Source of the DNA: SFTJ01 sp045613305
Lineage (GTDB): Bacteria; Bacteroidota; Bacteroidia; Bacteroidales; Muribaculaceae
Direction: 5' to 3'
NCBI GenBank assembly: GCA_045613305.1
Contig: JAZLAU010000022.1
Location: forward strand, 1-17,532
Length of the DNA: 17,532 bases
Shown here: piece by piece, positions 7,149 through 14,999 of the stretch
Position numbering within the stretch: position 1 is the stretch's first letter
Layout: each line of letters opens with the position of its first letter
Made by a program: the position numbers and the translations under genes
The notes under the pieces: model-generated
Databases searched by the model: none
Told to the model about the DNA's origin: nothing
Seen by the model: the letters and a program-made list of their open reading frames with translations, nothing else

Positions 7149-7919
7149 TTAGTCTTTCGAAAGTTTGTGCCACATCCAGATGCCGTAGATGCAATTGATG
7201 GTGTAAACGCTATATTTGCAAACGGTCATAAACGAGAATTCGGAAGGGCTCATTATCCAGATAGATATCGAAAGGATGTTAATCACGAGCCACAAGTACC
7301 ACTGCTCCACATAGGCCTTTGCCGAAATCCAAGTTGTCATTATGGCCAGGATTGTGGTTGCGGCGTCGAACCATAACTGGTATTCGTTGGCGTAACTTGG
7401 CTGCACCTTAAAGTGCATGTAGGCGAAGAAGTCGGTTAGGTGAGGACCGGCAAATTTCAAGAACATGCCTAATGCCATGGTTAGAGCGGCCGTAATGGCA
7501 AAGTAAAGCAGTCTGACGCCCCAGGTCATGTATCGTGTGTGAATTTGAGTGGAGTCGTCGTCGCGTTTGCGTTTAGACCACAGGTGCCACCCTATGAACT
7601 GCATTGGCAGGGTGTAGAGAATTCGTTGCATTGCATCGCCATATATGTGGCCAGAGATGCATATGTAGGCATATAGGAAACATTCCACAATGCCAAATAT
7701 CCAGTTCACCATCGAGCCTTTTGCCCCAAACACCACGCAAAACACCCCCAAGATGGCGCTCACCGCCGCTATGAAGTTGTTGATTTCAAACTCGCCCTTT
7801 ATGACAAACGAGATAATTGCCAAAATGATAATCGATGCCATAAGCATGATTTCGAAAGCGTTAAGGTTGGCAAAACTTTGGCGGAGCAGCGTAACGTATT
7901 TGTTTTCGGCGTGTTTCAT
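7149..7919 (-). CDS. pnuC: PnuC-family vitamin transporter (nicotinamide riboside type)
   Basis: A 256-residue inner-membrane protein with about 7-8 hydrophobic segments. Family features are NWIFGIVECFLYAYI (72-86), the YGDAMQRILYTLPMQFIGWHLW stretch (about 93-114), and DAATTILAIMTTW followed by EQWYLWLVIN (185-214). The last has the paired Trp typical of substrate-binding helices. PnuC proteins take up nicotinamide riboside by facilitated diffusion, normally trapped inside by a kinase. Related PnuT and PnuX members carry thiamine or riboflavin, so the substrate is not certain. No NAD-salvage kinase or thiamine gene is next to it and no riboswitch is visible in its short leader. It is monocistronic, with its own promoter and terminator. 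Confidence 0.9.
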   Translation of the reverse strand: MKHAENKYVTLLRQSFANLNAFEIMLMASIIILAIISFVIKGEFEINNFIAAVSAILGVFCVVFGAKGSMVNWIFGIVECFLYAYICISGHIYGDAMQRILYTLPMQFIGWHLWSKRKRDDDSTQIHTRYMTWGVRLLYFAITAALTMALGMFLKFAGPHLTDFFAYMHFKVQPSYANEYQLWFDAATTILAIMTTWISAKAYVEQWYLWLVINILSISIWIMSPSEFSFMTVCKYSVYTINCIYGIWMWHKLSKD

Positions 7920-7961
7920 ATAAAAAAATGTGAGATGTGAGTTAAAATTTTAGTGCAAGTG

Positions 7962-7993
7962 CAAAATTAATACATTAAAGTGCAAAAAACAAA
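7962..7993 (-). promoter_or_regulatory. Promoter of pnuC
   Basis: On the minus strand, TTTG (7993-7990) and TAATTTTG (7969-7962) form a consensus -33/-7 pair with a 20-base spacer, about 42 bp upstream of the pnuC ATG. GTGCAA occurs three times nearby (7953-7986), which could be an operator or chance. It lies in a 389-bp AT-rich gene-free spacer (7920-8308) that also carries the susC promoter. Confidence 0.65.
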
Positions 7994-8146
7994 AATAAAG
8001 AAAAATGGGTGCGGTTGCTGACAATTTTATGTTAAAGTGAGCGAGAGATTTGGAATAATGAAAGTATAAGTGGTGATAGAAATAAAAGATGAAAAATTAA
8101 CGGTATTTTCAACGAATGTTAAAAAACAATTTTATAAACATAGAAA

Positions 8147-8177
8147 TTTGCAGTTTTGTGAAAAATTCATAATTTTG
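8147..8177 (+). promoter_or_regulatory. Promoter of the susC-susD operon
   Basis: TTTG (8147-8150), a 19-base spacer and TAATTTTG (8170-8177) match the Bacteroidetes -33/-7 consensus. The start codon is at 8309, leaving a leader of about 125 nt that contains a terminator-like hairpin. The stretch 7994-8146 upstream is AT-rich and shows no gene. Confidence 0.65.
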
Positions 8178-8218
8178 CAAAGTTGAATCTTAAATGGGTT
8201 TAAAATTAAGGTAAAAAA

Positions 8219-8255
8219 GGCGCAGGTTAAACCGGTGTAGCGCCGAGATTTTTTT
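8219..8255. promoter_or_regulatory. Terminator-like hairpin inside the susC leader
   Basis: GGCGC (8219-8223) pairs with GCGCC (8240-8244), with a further small GGT-TAA-ACC hairpin inside the 16-base loop. On the plus strand it is followed by GAGATTTTTTT. On the minus strand the same stem runs straight into TTTTTTACC. It could attenuate susC transcription, end an antisense RNA, or simply shape the leader. Confidence 0.45.
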
Positions 8256-8308
8256 ATCAAAAAAAAGAGAGACAGACTAAAACTATTTTATAACTTAAGT
8301 AAAACTCT

Positions 8309-11300
8309 ATGGTTAAACATTTCAAACTATTATCAGCGTTGCTTGCAATGGCGTTAACAACCCCCGTCATGGCAAATGCAACTGAAACTGCGTCATCTGC
8401 GCCACAAAATGCAGAAGAGCAGGCAGGTGTTTTATCAGGTGTTGTAAGAGATGCCGAAGATGTAATCATCGGAGCAACTGTTTTGGTAAAGGGTACCACA
8501 AAGGGTATCTCAACAGACCTTGACGGTGCATTTACAATTACCGGAGTAAAGCCTGGTTCAACAATTCAAGTTTCTTACGTTGGCTATGCAACTCAAGAAG
8601 TTGTGTGGAACGGTGGCCCGCTAACAGTGACACTAAAGCAAAGCAACAACGTTCTTGAAGAAGTTGTTGTGACAGCTCTTGGTATGAAGCGCGCAACAAA
8701 GGCCCTAGGTTATGCAATGACCGAATTGAAGGGCGATGAATTGAACTCAAACCTAATCAACCCAGTACAAGCCCTACAAGGTAAGGTAGCCGGTGTTGAA
8801 ATTTCAAGCTCTGACGGTGGTATGTTCGGTGCATCAAAGATTTTGATTCGTGGTGCTTCAACACTTAACAAGAACAACCAACCAATCTACGTAGTAGACG
8901 GTGTAATCCTTGACAACGGTATCGTAGAAAACGACGCTGACTGGGCAAGTGGTGATGCAAACTACGGTAACGAACTTAAGAACCTTAACCCTGACGACTT
9001 CGAGACAGTGTCTGTACTTAAGGGTGCTGCTGCAACAGCTCTTTATGGTTCTCGCGGTTTGAACGGTGCTGTGGTTATCACAACAAAGAGCGGTAAGGGT
9101 CAAAAGGGTCTTGGCATTAACTTCTCACAAACATTTGGTTTCGACCAAGTAACAGGTCAACCTGACCTACAAAACGAGTTTGCTGAAGGTTACTTCCCAG
9201 GTTATCTAGGCAACCCAGCTGACGCATTCGACAGCTACAACATGTTCTGGGCAAACGAAGCAGGTATCCCTTCATATAAGGTGCTTAGCCAATATGGCGA
9301 CACTGGTGTAGCATGGGGTCCTTCTTTCGAATGGTTGAACAGCACTTATGGCCAACTAGAATGGTGGGATGGCTCAATCATCGAACCAAAGGCATATAAG
9401 AACAACTTCAAGGATGCATACCAAACTGGTTTCAGCACAAACACAAACGTTGCAATCAGCGGTGCTAACGATAAGACTTCATTCTATACTTCTATTTCGT
9501 ACAAGCACGCATCAGGTACAATGCCAAACAACACATTCGACCGTTTGTCAATCATGGCAAAGGCTTCACACAAGATTTCAAAGGACGTAGAATTGGAAGC
9601 AAGCATGACATTTGCTAACTCAACTCCACGTAACGCGCAAATCAACATTGGTGAATACTTCGCACAAGGTGCATTCGACCGTACATACAACTCAGCATAC
9701 TTCCGCGACAAGTATAAGGGTGAACACGGTGGTTTGGCAAGCACACAATATGGTGACGAATATGGTTATGTTCCAAACCGTGGTCTATGGTGGAACATTT
9801 GGGAAAACGACTATCGCCGCAAAGAAACAACAGTGCGTCCAGCATTGCGTTTGACAGCTCAACTTACTCCATGGTTGAAGTGGGTTACTGAAGGTAGCTA
9901 CAACTACTACTATGTACGCGGTGAAGGTAAGTACCCAGGTAGCGGTTACGCAAACCAAGGTGGTAGCTACAAGCTTTCACTTAGCAACAAGGAACAAATC
10001 AACGCCAACACTAACTTGATGTTTGATCACCAAATCAACGAAGACTTCCGCGTAAACGGTTTCTTGCGTTATGAAATGTATCATGACTACAACATGGCAT
10101 TGGAAGCAAACACTAAGGGTGACTTGATTATGCCTAACCAATTCTTCTTGGGTAACGGTGCTGACGGTTATGCTGCAAAACAAATCATGAACGGTACAAA
10201 GACTATCCAATCGGTAGCAGCACAAGTAGGTTTCAGCTGGCGCGACCAAGTATATGTAGATGTTACAGCACGTAACGACTGGTCATCTTCATTGGTATAT
10301 GCCGACGGTCACGGTAACTACTCATTCTTCTACCCATCAATCAACGCATCTTGGTTGATACACGAAACACTACGTGGCAAGCTTCCAAAGTGGATTACAT
10401 TTGCTAAGGTTCGTGCATCATACGCACAAGTAGGTAACGATACTCAAGCATTCTACATCAACAGCGCATACGATTTGTCATCATACAATGGTGTAAACGG
10501 TGGCTACTATGCACTTTCAGTGCCTAACAAGGTATATTCACAAAACCTTCGTCCAGAAAAGAAGGCATCTTGGGAAATCGGTCTTGACTGGCGCTTCTTG
10601 TCAAACCGCATCGGTTTGGACTTCACTTACTATAAGGAAAATACTACAAACCAAATCATGACAGTATCATTGCCATGGGTATCTGGTTACAACGAAGCCC
10701 TAATCAATGCAGGTAACATTCAAAATGCCGGTGTTGAAATTGCGTTGAACACAACTCCAATCGAAACACGCGACTTCACATGGGATTTGAACTTCACATA
10801 CACAAAGAACAACTCTAAGATTATTGAACTTTCAGACCTAGTAACTAACTACATCACATTGCAAGGTACACCAGACTACGGTAACTACCGTATCGGTTCA
10901 GTAGCAAAGGTAGGCGGTGCTTACGGTTTGTTGATGTCAGACTCACATCCAGCTAAGGATTATGAATATGACGAAAATGGTAAGATTATCGGTGGTTCAG
11001 GCGAAAACATCCTTCTATGGAGTGATTCACGTCGCTTTGCTTACACAAAACGTGCAGGTAAGGTAGAAGAAGTGGGTTCAATGCAGCCAGACTTCTTGGG
11101 CGGTATCAATACATCACTACGCTACAAGAACTTCACATTGCGTGCAAGCTTCGATATGCGCTTCGGTGGTAAGGTAGCATCATATGATGGTCGCTATGGT
11201 CACGCTTACGGTTACACAGGCTCTTCATTGCGCGGTCGTAACGAAGAACACGGTGGTATCACTTGGACATCAGGTTTCGATGGCAAGACTTACCACGATG

Positions 11301-11761
11301 GTATCATCCCAGAAGGTATCCTACAAACAGGTACACGTATTGGCCAACCTGACGGTAGCGTATATGTAGTAGCATCAGGTAACGTTTCAGGTAAGGGTGA
11401 AACTTACAAGGAACTATTCGAAAAGGGTAAGATTGAACCATCACACGCAGGTACATGGGCATACTTCAATAACTCTTGGGGTCAAGGTGTATTGAACGAT
11501 GACTGGTTCGTTGACTTGAACTACATCGCAGTTCGTGATATTTCATTATCATATCAATTCTCAAAGAATATTGCAGAAAAGATTCATGCAAAGAACTTGA
11601 GCGTAACAGCAGCAGCTCACAACTTGGGCTACTTGTTGAACTCAATGCCTAACCATGAAAACCCAGAAGCAGTAGCAGGTACAACAGCTGCAGAATTCCG
11701 TATCCGTCAATTCTCAGGTATCACTACAAACTTTACTCTAACACTTAACGCAACATTCTAA
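8309..11761 (+). CDS. SusC/RagA-family TonB-dependent outer-membrane transporter
   Basis: A 1150-residue outer-membrane barrel that imports bound nutrients using TonB energy. A signal peptide ends near Ala22 (PVMA). A carboxypeptidase-regulatory-like beta-sandwich spans about 41-112 (VLSGVVRDAE to VTLKQ). The TonB-box-like LEEVVVTAL (116-124) follows, then the plug with RGAST (171-175), QPIYVVDGV (181-189), VLKGAAATALYGSRG and GAVVITTKSG. The long C-terminal barrel ends in a terminal Phe (LTLNATF). Length is normal for SusC. susD starts 32 bp after the stop, so the two are one operon. No polysaccharide-degrading enzyme, sigma/anti-sigma pair or hybrid regulator is near, so the cargo is unknown; RagA-type peptide import is an alternative to glycans. 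Codon use is very biased (Gln nearly always CAA, Lys mostly AAG, Gly mostly GGT, many TCA/ACA/CCA), unlike the genes on the left, which suggests high expression. Confidence 0.96.
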   Translation: MVKHFKLLSALLAMALTTPVMANATETASSAPQNAEEQAGVLSGVVRDAEDVIIGATVLVKGTTKGISTDLDGAFTITGVKPGSTIQVSYVGYATQEVVWNGGPLTVTLKQSNNVLEEVVVTALGMKRATKALGYAMTELKGDELNSNLINPVQALQGKVAGVEISSSDGGMFGASKILIRGASTLNKNNQPIYVVDGVILDNGIVENDADWASGDANYGNELKNLNPDDFETVSVLKGAAATALYGSRGLNGAVVITTKSGKGQKGLGINFSQTFGFDQVTGQPDLQNEFAEGYFPGYLGNPADAFDSYNMFWANEAGIPSYKVLSQYGDTGVAWGPSFEWLNSTYGQLEWWDGSIIEPKAYKNNFKDAYQTGFSTNTNVAISGANDKTSFYTSISYKHASGTMPNNTFDRLSIMAKASHKISKDVELEASMTFANSTPRNAQINIGEYFAQGAFDRTYNSAYFRDKYKGEHGGLASTQYGDEYGYVPNRGLWWNIWENDYRRKETTVRPALRLTAQLTPWLKWVTEGSYNYYYVRGEGKYPGSGYANQGGSYKLSLSNKEQINANTNLMFDHQINEDFRVNGFLRYEMYHDYNMALEANTKGDLIMPNQFFLGNGADGYAAKQIMNGTKTIQSVAAQVGFSWRDQVYVDVTARNDWSSSLVYADGHGNYSFFYPSINASWLIHETLRGKLPKWITFAKVRASYAQVGNDTQAFYINSAYDLSSYNGVNGGYYALSVPNKVYSQNLRPEKKASWEIGLDWRFLSNRIGLDFTYYKENTTNQIMTVSLPWVSGYNEALINAGNIQNAGVEIALNTTPIETRDFTWDLNFTYTKNNSKIIELSDLVTNYITLQGTPDYGNYRIGSVAKVGGAYGLLMSDSHPAKDYEYDENGKIIGGSGENILLWSDSRRFAYTKRAGKVEEVGSMQPDFLGGINTSLRYKNFTLRASFDMRFGGKVASYDGRYGHAYGYTGSSLRGRNEEHGGITWTSGFDGKTYHDGIIPEGILQTGTRIGQPDGSVYVVASGNVSGKGETYKELFEKGKIEPSHAGTWAYFNNSWGQGVLNDDWFVDLNYIAVRDISLSYQFSKNIAEKIHAKNLSVTAAAHNLGYLLNSMPNHENPEAVAGTTAAEFRIRQFSGITTNFTLTLNATF

Positions 11762-11793
11762 CGATTGTTTAACGAATATTAATAATACACAAT

Positions 11794-13710
11794 ATGAAAT
11801 TCAGTAAATTAATTTGTGCAGCGGTATTCACATCAATCTTGGCTATGACAACAAGTTGTCGTGAAGATTATCAAGAATTGAACCAAGACCCTGCCAACGT
11901 CACCATAACCGACCCTGCTGGTTTGATGACTAATGCAATATTGAAATTCCAACCAAGTGACTATTTGATTTGGTTCTACAACATCAACTATTTCACTCGT
12001 TGGTCACAAATGAACACTCCAGGTGGAAGTTTCACTGAAGCGTTTACAGAACAAGCTGAATGTGGTGGTCAAGGTTCACAATATATTGCTACATTGCGTA
12101 TCCGCAACGAAATCAGAAACTATATTGAAAATACAGGCGACCAAACACAACTTGGTTACGAAGCAGCATGTACAGTGTTGACAGTTTACCTAGCATTGTT
12201 CGACAGCGATATCTATGGCGCACTTCCTTACACAGAAGCTTGCCAATACAAGACTCAAGAAATTCTTACTCCAAAGTATGAAACAGTAGATCAACTTTAC
12301 TCAATTTTCTTGAACGAACTTGACGCAGCTATCGCAATCTTCCAAAAGGATGATATCGAAAGAAACCAAGCACAAGACCTTGTATACGGTGGTGACTGGA
12401 GCAAGTGGGCAAAACTTGCTAACTCACTTAAGTTGAAGGTTGCAGTTCGCTTGTATCACCAAAACAAGGAACAAGCTCTTGCAGTAGCAGAAGCAGTTGC
12501 TTCATCAAGCGTAGGTTACCTTGATAACTTGAGCGAAGACATGCGTTTCAACAAGGCAACTCAAGGCAAGTACAATGCAGACGAAAACAATGTTTACGGT
12601 ACAGTAAACGGTCTTGCATCACCAGCACTTAGCGCTAACGTTGCAAACTTCATGTTGTCATCACTTGACCCACGTATCCGCTTCACTTACACTAAGAACT
12701 CATTCAACTCAACAGTTGTTCAAGGTTTCATCGACGCTGGCCGTTACGAAGACCTTCCAACATCAGTTAAGGAAGCAGCTATTCTTGACGAAGATGGCAA
12801 CTTCAAGGAATGGGGTGGCCTAGGCGAACCATGGGTACGCTACGTTGGTCTTCCAGTTGTATTCAATGGCGACATCAAGCCAGAATATGCTGAATACTTC
12901 AACCCAGGTACTCGTTTCCAATTGACAGTTGATGATGCTGCTAAGACTTACAGCCCATTCTCATATCAAACTACTGAAATGAAGAAGGGTCGTACAGACT
13001 ACAGCGTTCCAACTCTTGGCACTAAGGTTGTTCAAGATACTGATGACAACCCATTGTATCAAATGTACATGACTGCTGCTGAAACTAACCTATACTTGGC
13101 TGAATTCAAGTTGTTAGGTGCTAACCTTCCACAATCAGCAGAACATTACTACAACCGTGGTGTTCAATTCTCAGTTCAAACATACGATGCACTTGCAGCA
13201 GCTAATAAGATTCCTTACTACGGAACTACATATGGCTATGACCCACACGAAGATGTTATCGACTTGAAAGATGGTGAAATCGAAGCAATGATGGCTACTG
13301 AAAACGTTAAGTTGACTGGTTCAGTTGCTGAACAAATCGAAAAGGTTTACTTGCAACAACTTATCCACTTCACATTGCAACCAGACGACCAATTCGTAAC
13401 TGCACGTCGTTCAGGTTACCCAATGATGGGTTCTAAGTTGCTTCCATTCGTTAAGTTCGACGAAGTAGCTCTTGAAGCAATTCCACGTCGTTTCGAAATC
13501 TCTGCTCCAAATGTAACAGATAAGATGTTCGATATCTTGACTGACATCTACAAGCAACAAGGTTTCAACGCTCTTGGTTCTGGTAACTCAGGTGCTCCAT
13601 TCAACGCAACAAGCTCACCACTTAACACTGAACGCTTGTGGCAAGATAAGGGCGCTCCACAATGGGGTACTGGTTACGACGGTTCTGCTAACGCAGACGC
13701 TGCTGAATAA
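11794..13710 (+). CDS. SusD/RagB-family surface nutrient-binding lipoprotein
   Basis: A 638-residue lipoprotein. The signal peptide ends in the lipobox-like MTTSC with Cys22 as the lipidated residue. The mature start CREDYQELNQDPANV is typical of SusD-like proteins, as are DSDIYGALPYTEA and the helical TPR-like segments (LANSLKLKVAVRLY; TAAETNLYLAEFKLLG) that support substrate loops. It caps the SusC barrel as a lid and passes ligand into it. Length is at the long end for the family. It resembles the SusD-like_2 type more than canonical starch-binding SusD (inference from motifs only). It shares the extreme codon bias of susC and is followed by a strong terminator. Confidence 0.94.
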   Translation: MKFSKLICAAVFTSILAMTTSCREDYQELNQDPANVTITDPAGLMTNAILKFQPSDYLIWFYNINYFTRWSQMNTPGGSFTEAFTEQAECGGQGSQYIATLRIRNEIRNYIENTGDQTQLGYEAACTVLTVYLALFDSDIYGALPYTEACQYKTQEILTPKYETVDQLYSIFLNELDAAIAIFQKDDIERNQAQDLVYGGDWSKWAKLANSLKLKVAVRLYHQNKEQALAVAEAVASSSVGYLDNLSEDMRFNKATQGKYNADENNVYGTVNGLASPALSANVANFMLSSLDPRIRFTYTKNSFNSTVVQGFIDAGRYEDLPTSVKEAAILDEDGNFKEWGGLGEPWVRYVGLPVVFNGDIKPEYAEYFNPGTRFQLTVDDAAKTYSPFSYQTTEMKKGRTDYSVPTLGTKVVQDTDDNPLYQMYMTAAETNLYLAEFKLLGANLPQSAEHYYNRGVQFSVQTYDALAAANKIPYYGTTYGYDPHEDVIDLKDGEIEAMMATENVKLTGSVAEQIEKVYLQQLIHFTLQPDDQFVTARRSGYPMMGSKLLPFVKFDEVALEAIPRRFEISAPNVTDKMFDILTDIYKQQGFNALGSGNSGAPFNATSSPLNTERLWQDKGAPQWGTGYDGSANADAAE

Positions 13711-13745
13711 TAGGTTTGAATAGTTTTAACAAACTTTATACTGAT

Positions 13746-13779
13746 AAGGGGTGGGCTGAATAGCCCACTCCTTTTTTTT
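13746..13779 (+). terminator. Intrinsic terminator of the susC-susD operon
   Basis: AGGGGTGGGCT and AGCCCACTCCT form an 11-bp stem with one G-T pair and a GAAT loop, followed by eight T's. It lies 36 bp after the susD stop. Confidence 0.93.
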
Positions 13780-13795
13780 ATTGCTGATTATCTGC

Positions 13796-13803
13796 TATAT
13801 TTG
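13796..13803 (+). promoter_or_regulatory. -7 box for the secreted protein at 13832
   Basis: TATATTTG is a full match to TAnnTTTG, 28 bp before the ATG at 13832. The -33 region falls in the T-run of the preceding terminator, so terminator and promoter abut. Confidence 0.6.
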
Positions 13804-13831
13804 TGAAGAAATAACTATTAAAATTCACATT

Positions 13832-14521
13832 ATGAAGAGAAATATATTATTAATGCTTGTGCTTAGTGTGTGCATGTCGGCAATGGCTCAGCAGCCAAGA
13901 GTGTATCTGTTTGAGAATTTCACCGATGGCAAGATAGTATATAAAAACGGAGCAACGTTTAAAGTAAATATGAACTACGACGCATCGAACTTTGCAGTAA
14001 TGTATATGCAAGACGATGTGTTGATGGAAATGACCTATCCCGAACTTGTAGACACTATCTATGTTGCCGATAGGAAGATGGTGTATCATAAAGACCGTTT
14101 TTGTGAGGTTGTAAAGTTGCCAAACGGCCAAGAGGTGCTTGTGGGATGGTTTTTGAAGAAGGTGTTCCAAGGCGAAAAGGGTGCTTTGGGCATGGTGACA
14201 CAGGCCAATGTGCAGAAAGTTCGCAATCTCGACATTATGCCGCTTGGCGAGTCGGCTCGCGAAACTAATGCCGGCATGAGTGCTTCGCAATATGATTCTT
14301 GGAACGCTACAACTGAAGTGTGGAAGCAAAAGAGCGAAAATACTTATTTCTTTAAGAAGGGCGAAAAGGAATATGCTTTGAAGTCGATGCGTAATGTTGA
14401 AAAGGCTTTCAAAAAGCACAAAGAAACTATTAAGAAATATGTGAAAGAAAACCACCTTGACATGATGAGCACCGAAAAGGCTCTTAAGGTGATAGAGTTT
14501 TTGTACACTCTTGAAGATTAA
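13832..14521 (+). CDS. Secreted protein of unknown function
   Basis: A 229-residue protein. The ATG at 13832 is chosen because it gives a good signal peptide (MKRNILLMLVLSVCMSAMA before Gln-Gln, cleavage near residue 19) and lies just after the promoter. An in-frame start at 13781 would overlap the promoter. The mature part begins QPRVYLFENFTDGKIVYKNG, rich in beta-type segments, and ends in a Lys-rich, probably helical tail (EKAFKKHKETIKKYVKE). I recognise no catalytic motif. It looks like a Bacteroidetes conserved exported protein that may respond to or sense envelope state, but that is a guess. It is separate from susCD and precedes the RHS remnants; no link with either is evident. Confidence 0.75.
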   Translation: MKRNILLMLVLSVCMSAMAQQPRVYLFENFTDGKIVYKNGATFKVNMNYDASNFAVMYMQDDVLMEMTYPELVDTIYVADRKMVYHKDRFCEVVKLPNGQEVLVGWFLKKVFQGEKGALGMVTQANVQKVRNLDIMPLGESARETNAGMSASQYDSWNATTEVWKQKSENTYFFKKGEKEYALKSMRNVEKAFKKHKETIKKYVKENHLDMMSTEKALKVIEFLYTLED

Positions 14522-14522
14522 T

Positions 14523-14720
14523 AAAGCCGTTAGTGCGATAGATTTCACCGACGGAGCCAACGAAGTGGAAGAATATGGCTACGATGCCAACATTAATGTC
14601 TTATGGTGTTGCCGCTATTGCATTGACGGAATGGAAGAGTTTAATTTTGCTATCAGAAAGATAATGCCTAAAGGTCTTTTAAAGGAATTTGAGATTATAC
14701 ACAAAAACGCAAGAAACTGA
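14523..14720 (+). pseudogene. Remnant of an RHS/YD-repeat gene
   Basis: Just after the secreted protein's stop, a frame without a normal start reads AVSAIDFTDGANEVEEYGYD then ANIN. This matches the RHS YD-repeat pattern (FxDG...EYxYDANGNM), with GNM decayed to INV. The DNA CTACGATGCCAA here recurs in the YD repeat of the RHS gene at 17274. The continuation (LWCCRYCIDGMEEFNFAIRK to a stop at 14720) is not RHS-like and may be the joined tail of another gene. The only start for this frame is a TTG at 14511 inside the upstream gene, so I treat it as a decayed fragment. Confidence 0.45.
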
Positions 14721-14748
14721 AATATTAATAACCCTTCTCCAAAGTAAA

Positions 14749-14795
14749 AATAAGCGAAGATTTGTGACTTTAATGTTTACAAATCTTCGCTTATT
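14749..14795. repeat. Perfect 17-bp inverted repeat (stem-loop)
   Basis: AATAAGCGAAGATTTGT (14749-14765) and its exact reverse complement (14779-14795) flank a 13-base loop. On the minus strand the stem is followed by a T-rich run (TTTTTACTTT); on the plus strand it is not. It may be a terminator for leftward transcripts, a structured RNA or a recombination-associated element. The rest of 14796-14960 is AT-rich with no gene; ATGATGTAAG occurs at 14847 and again at 14910. Confidence 0.6.
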
Positions 14796-14966
14796 GTCGT
14801 TATGGGGGATTTTAAGAGAATTTTGTGTAGAAAAATTGGGATAAATATGATGTAAGGAAATGGTATTGTTATGTAGTTGTAGTGGACTAACAATTAACGG
14901 TTTACAAAAATGATGTAAGATTGCAAAGATTTGAGTTGCCATGTGCGATTTTTTCAAATAATATTG

Positions 14967-14974
14967 TATATTTG
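14967..14974 (+). promoter_or_regulatory. -7 box and ribosome site of the RHS-tip toxin gene
   Basis: TATATTTG lies 25 bp before the ATG at 15000, with no convincing -33 element. AGGAG at 14992-14996 is an unusually good Shine-Dalgarno for this lineage, though close to the start (3 bases). The stretch TATATTTG...ATAAATCT resembles the one in front of the RHS gene at 17274. Confidence 0.5.
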
Positions 14975-14999
14975 AAGAGCAATAAATCTGCAGGAGAAT

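Noticed and set aside
13850..14560. Minus-strand 236-codon frame opposite the secreted protein
   Set aside because: The plus strand has promoter, signal peptide and coherent composition; the antisense product is Leu/His-rich noise.
14847..14919. ATGATGTAAG direct repeats as insertion-site duplications
   Set aside because: Ten bases in AT-rich DNA can recur by chance and nothing resembling an insertion sequence lies between them.
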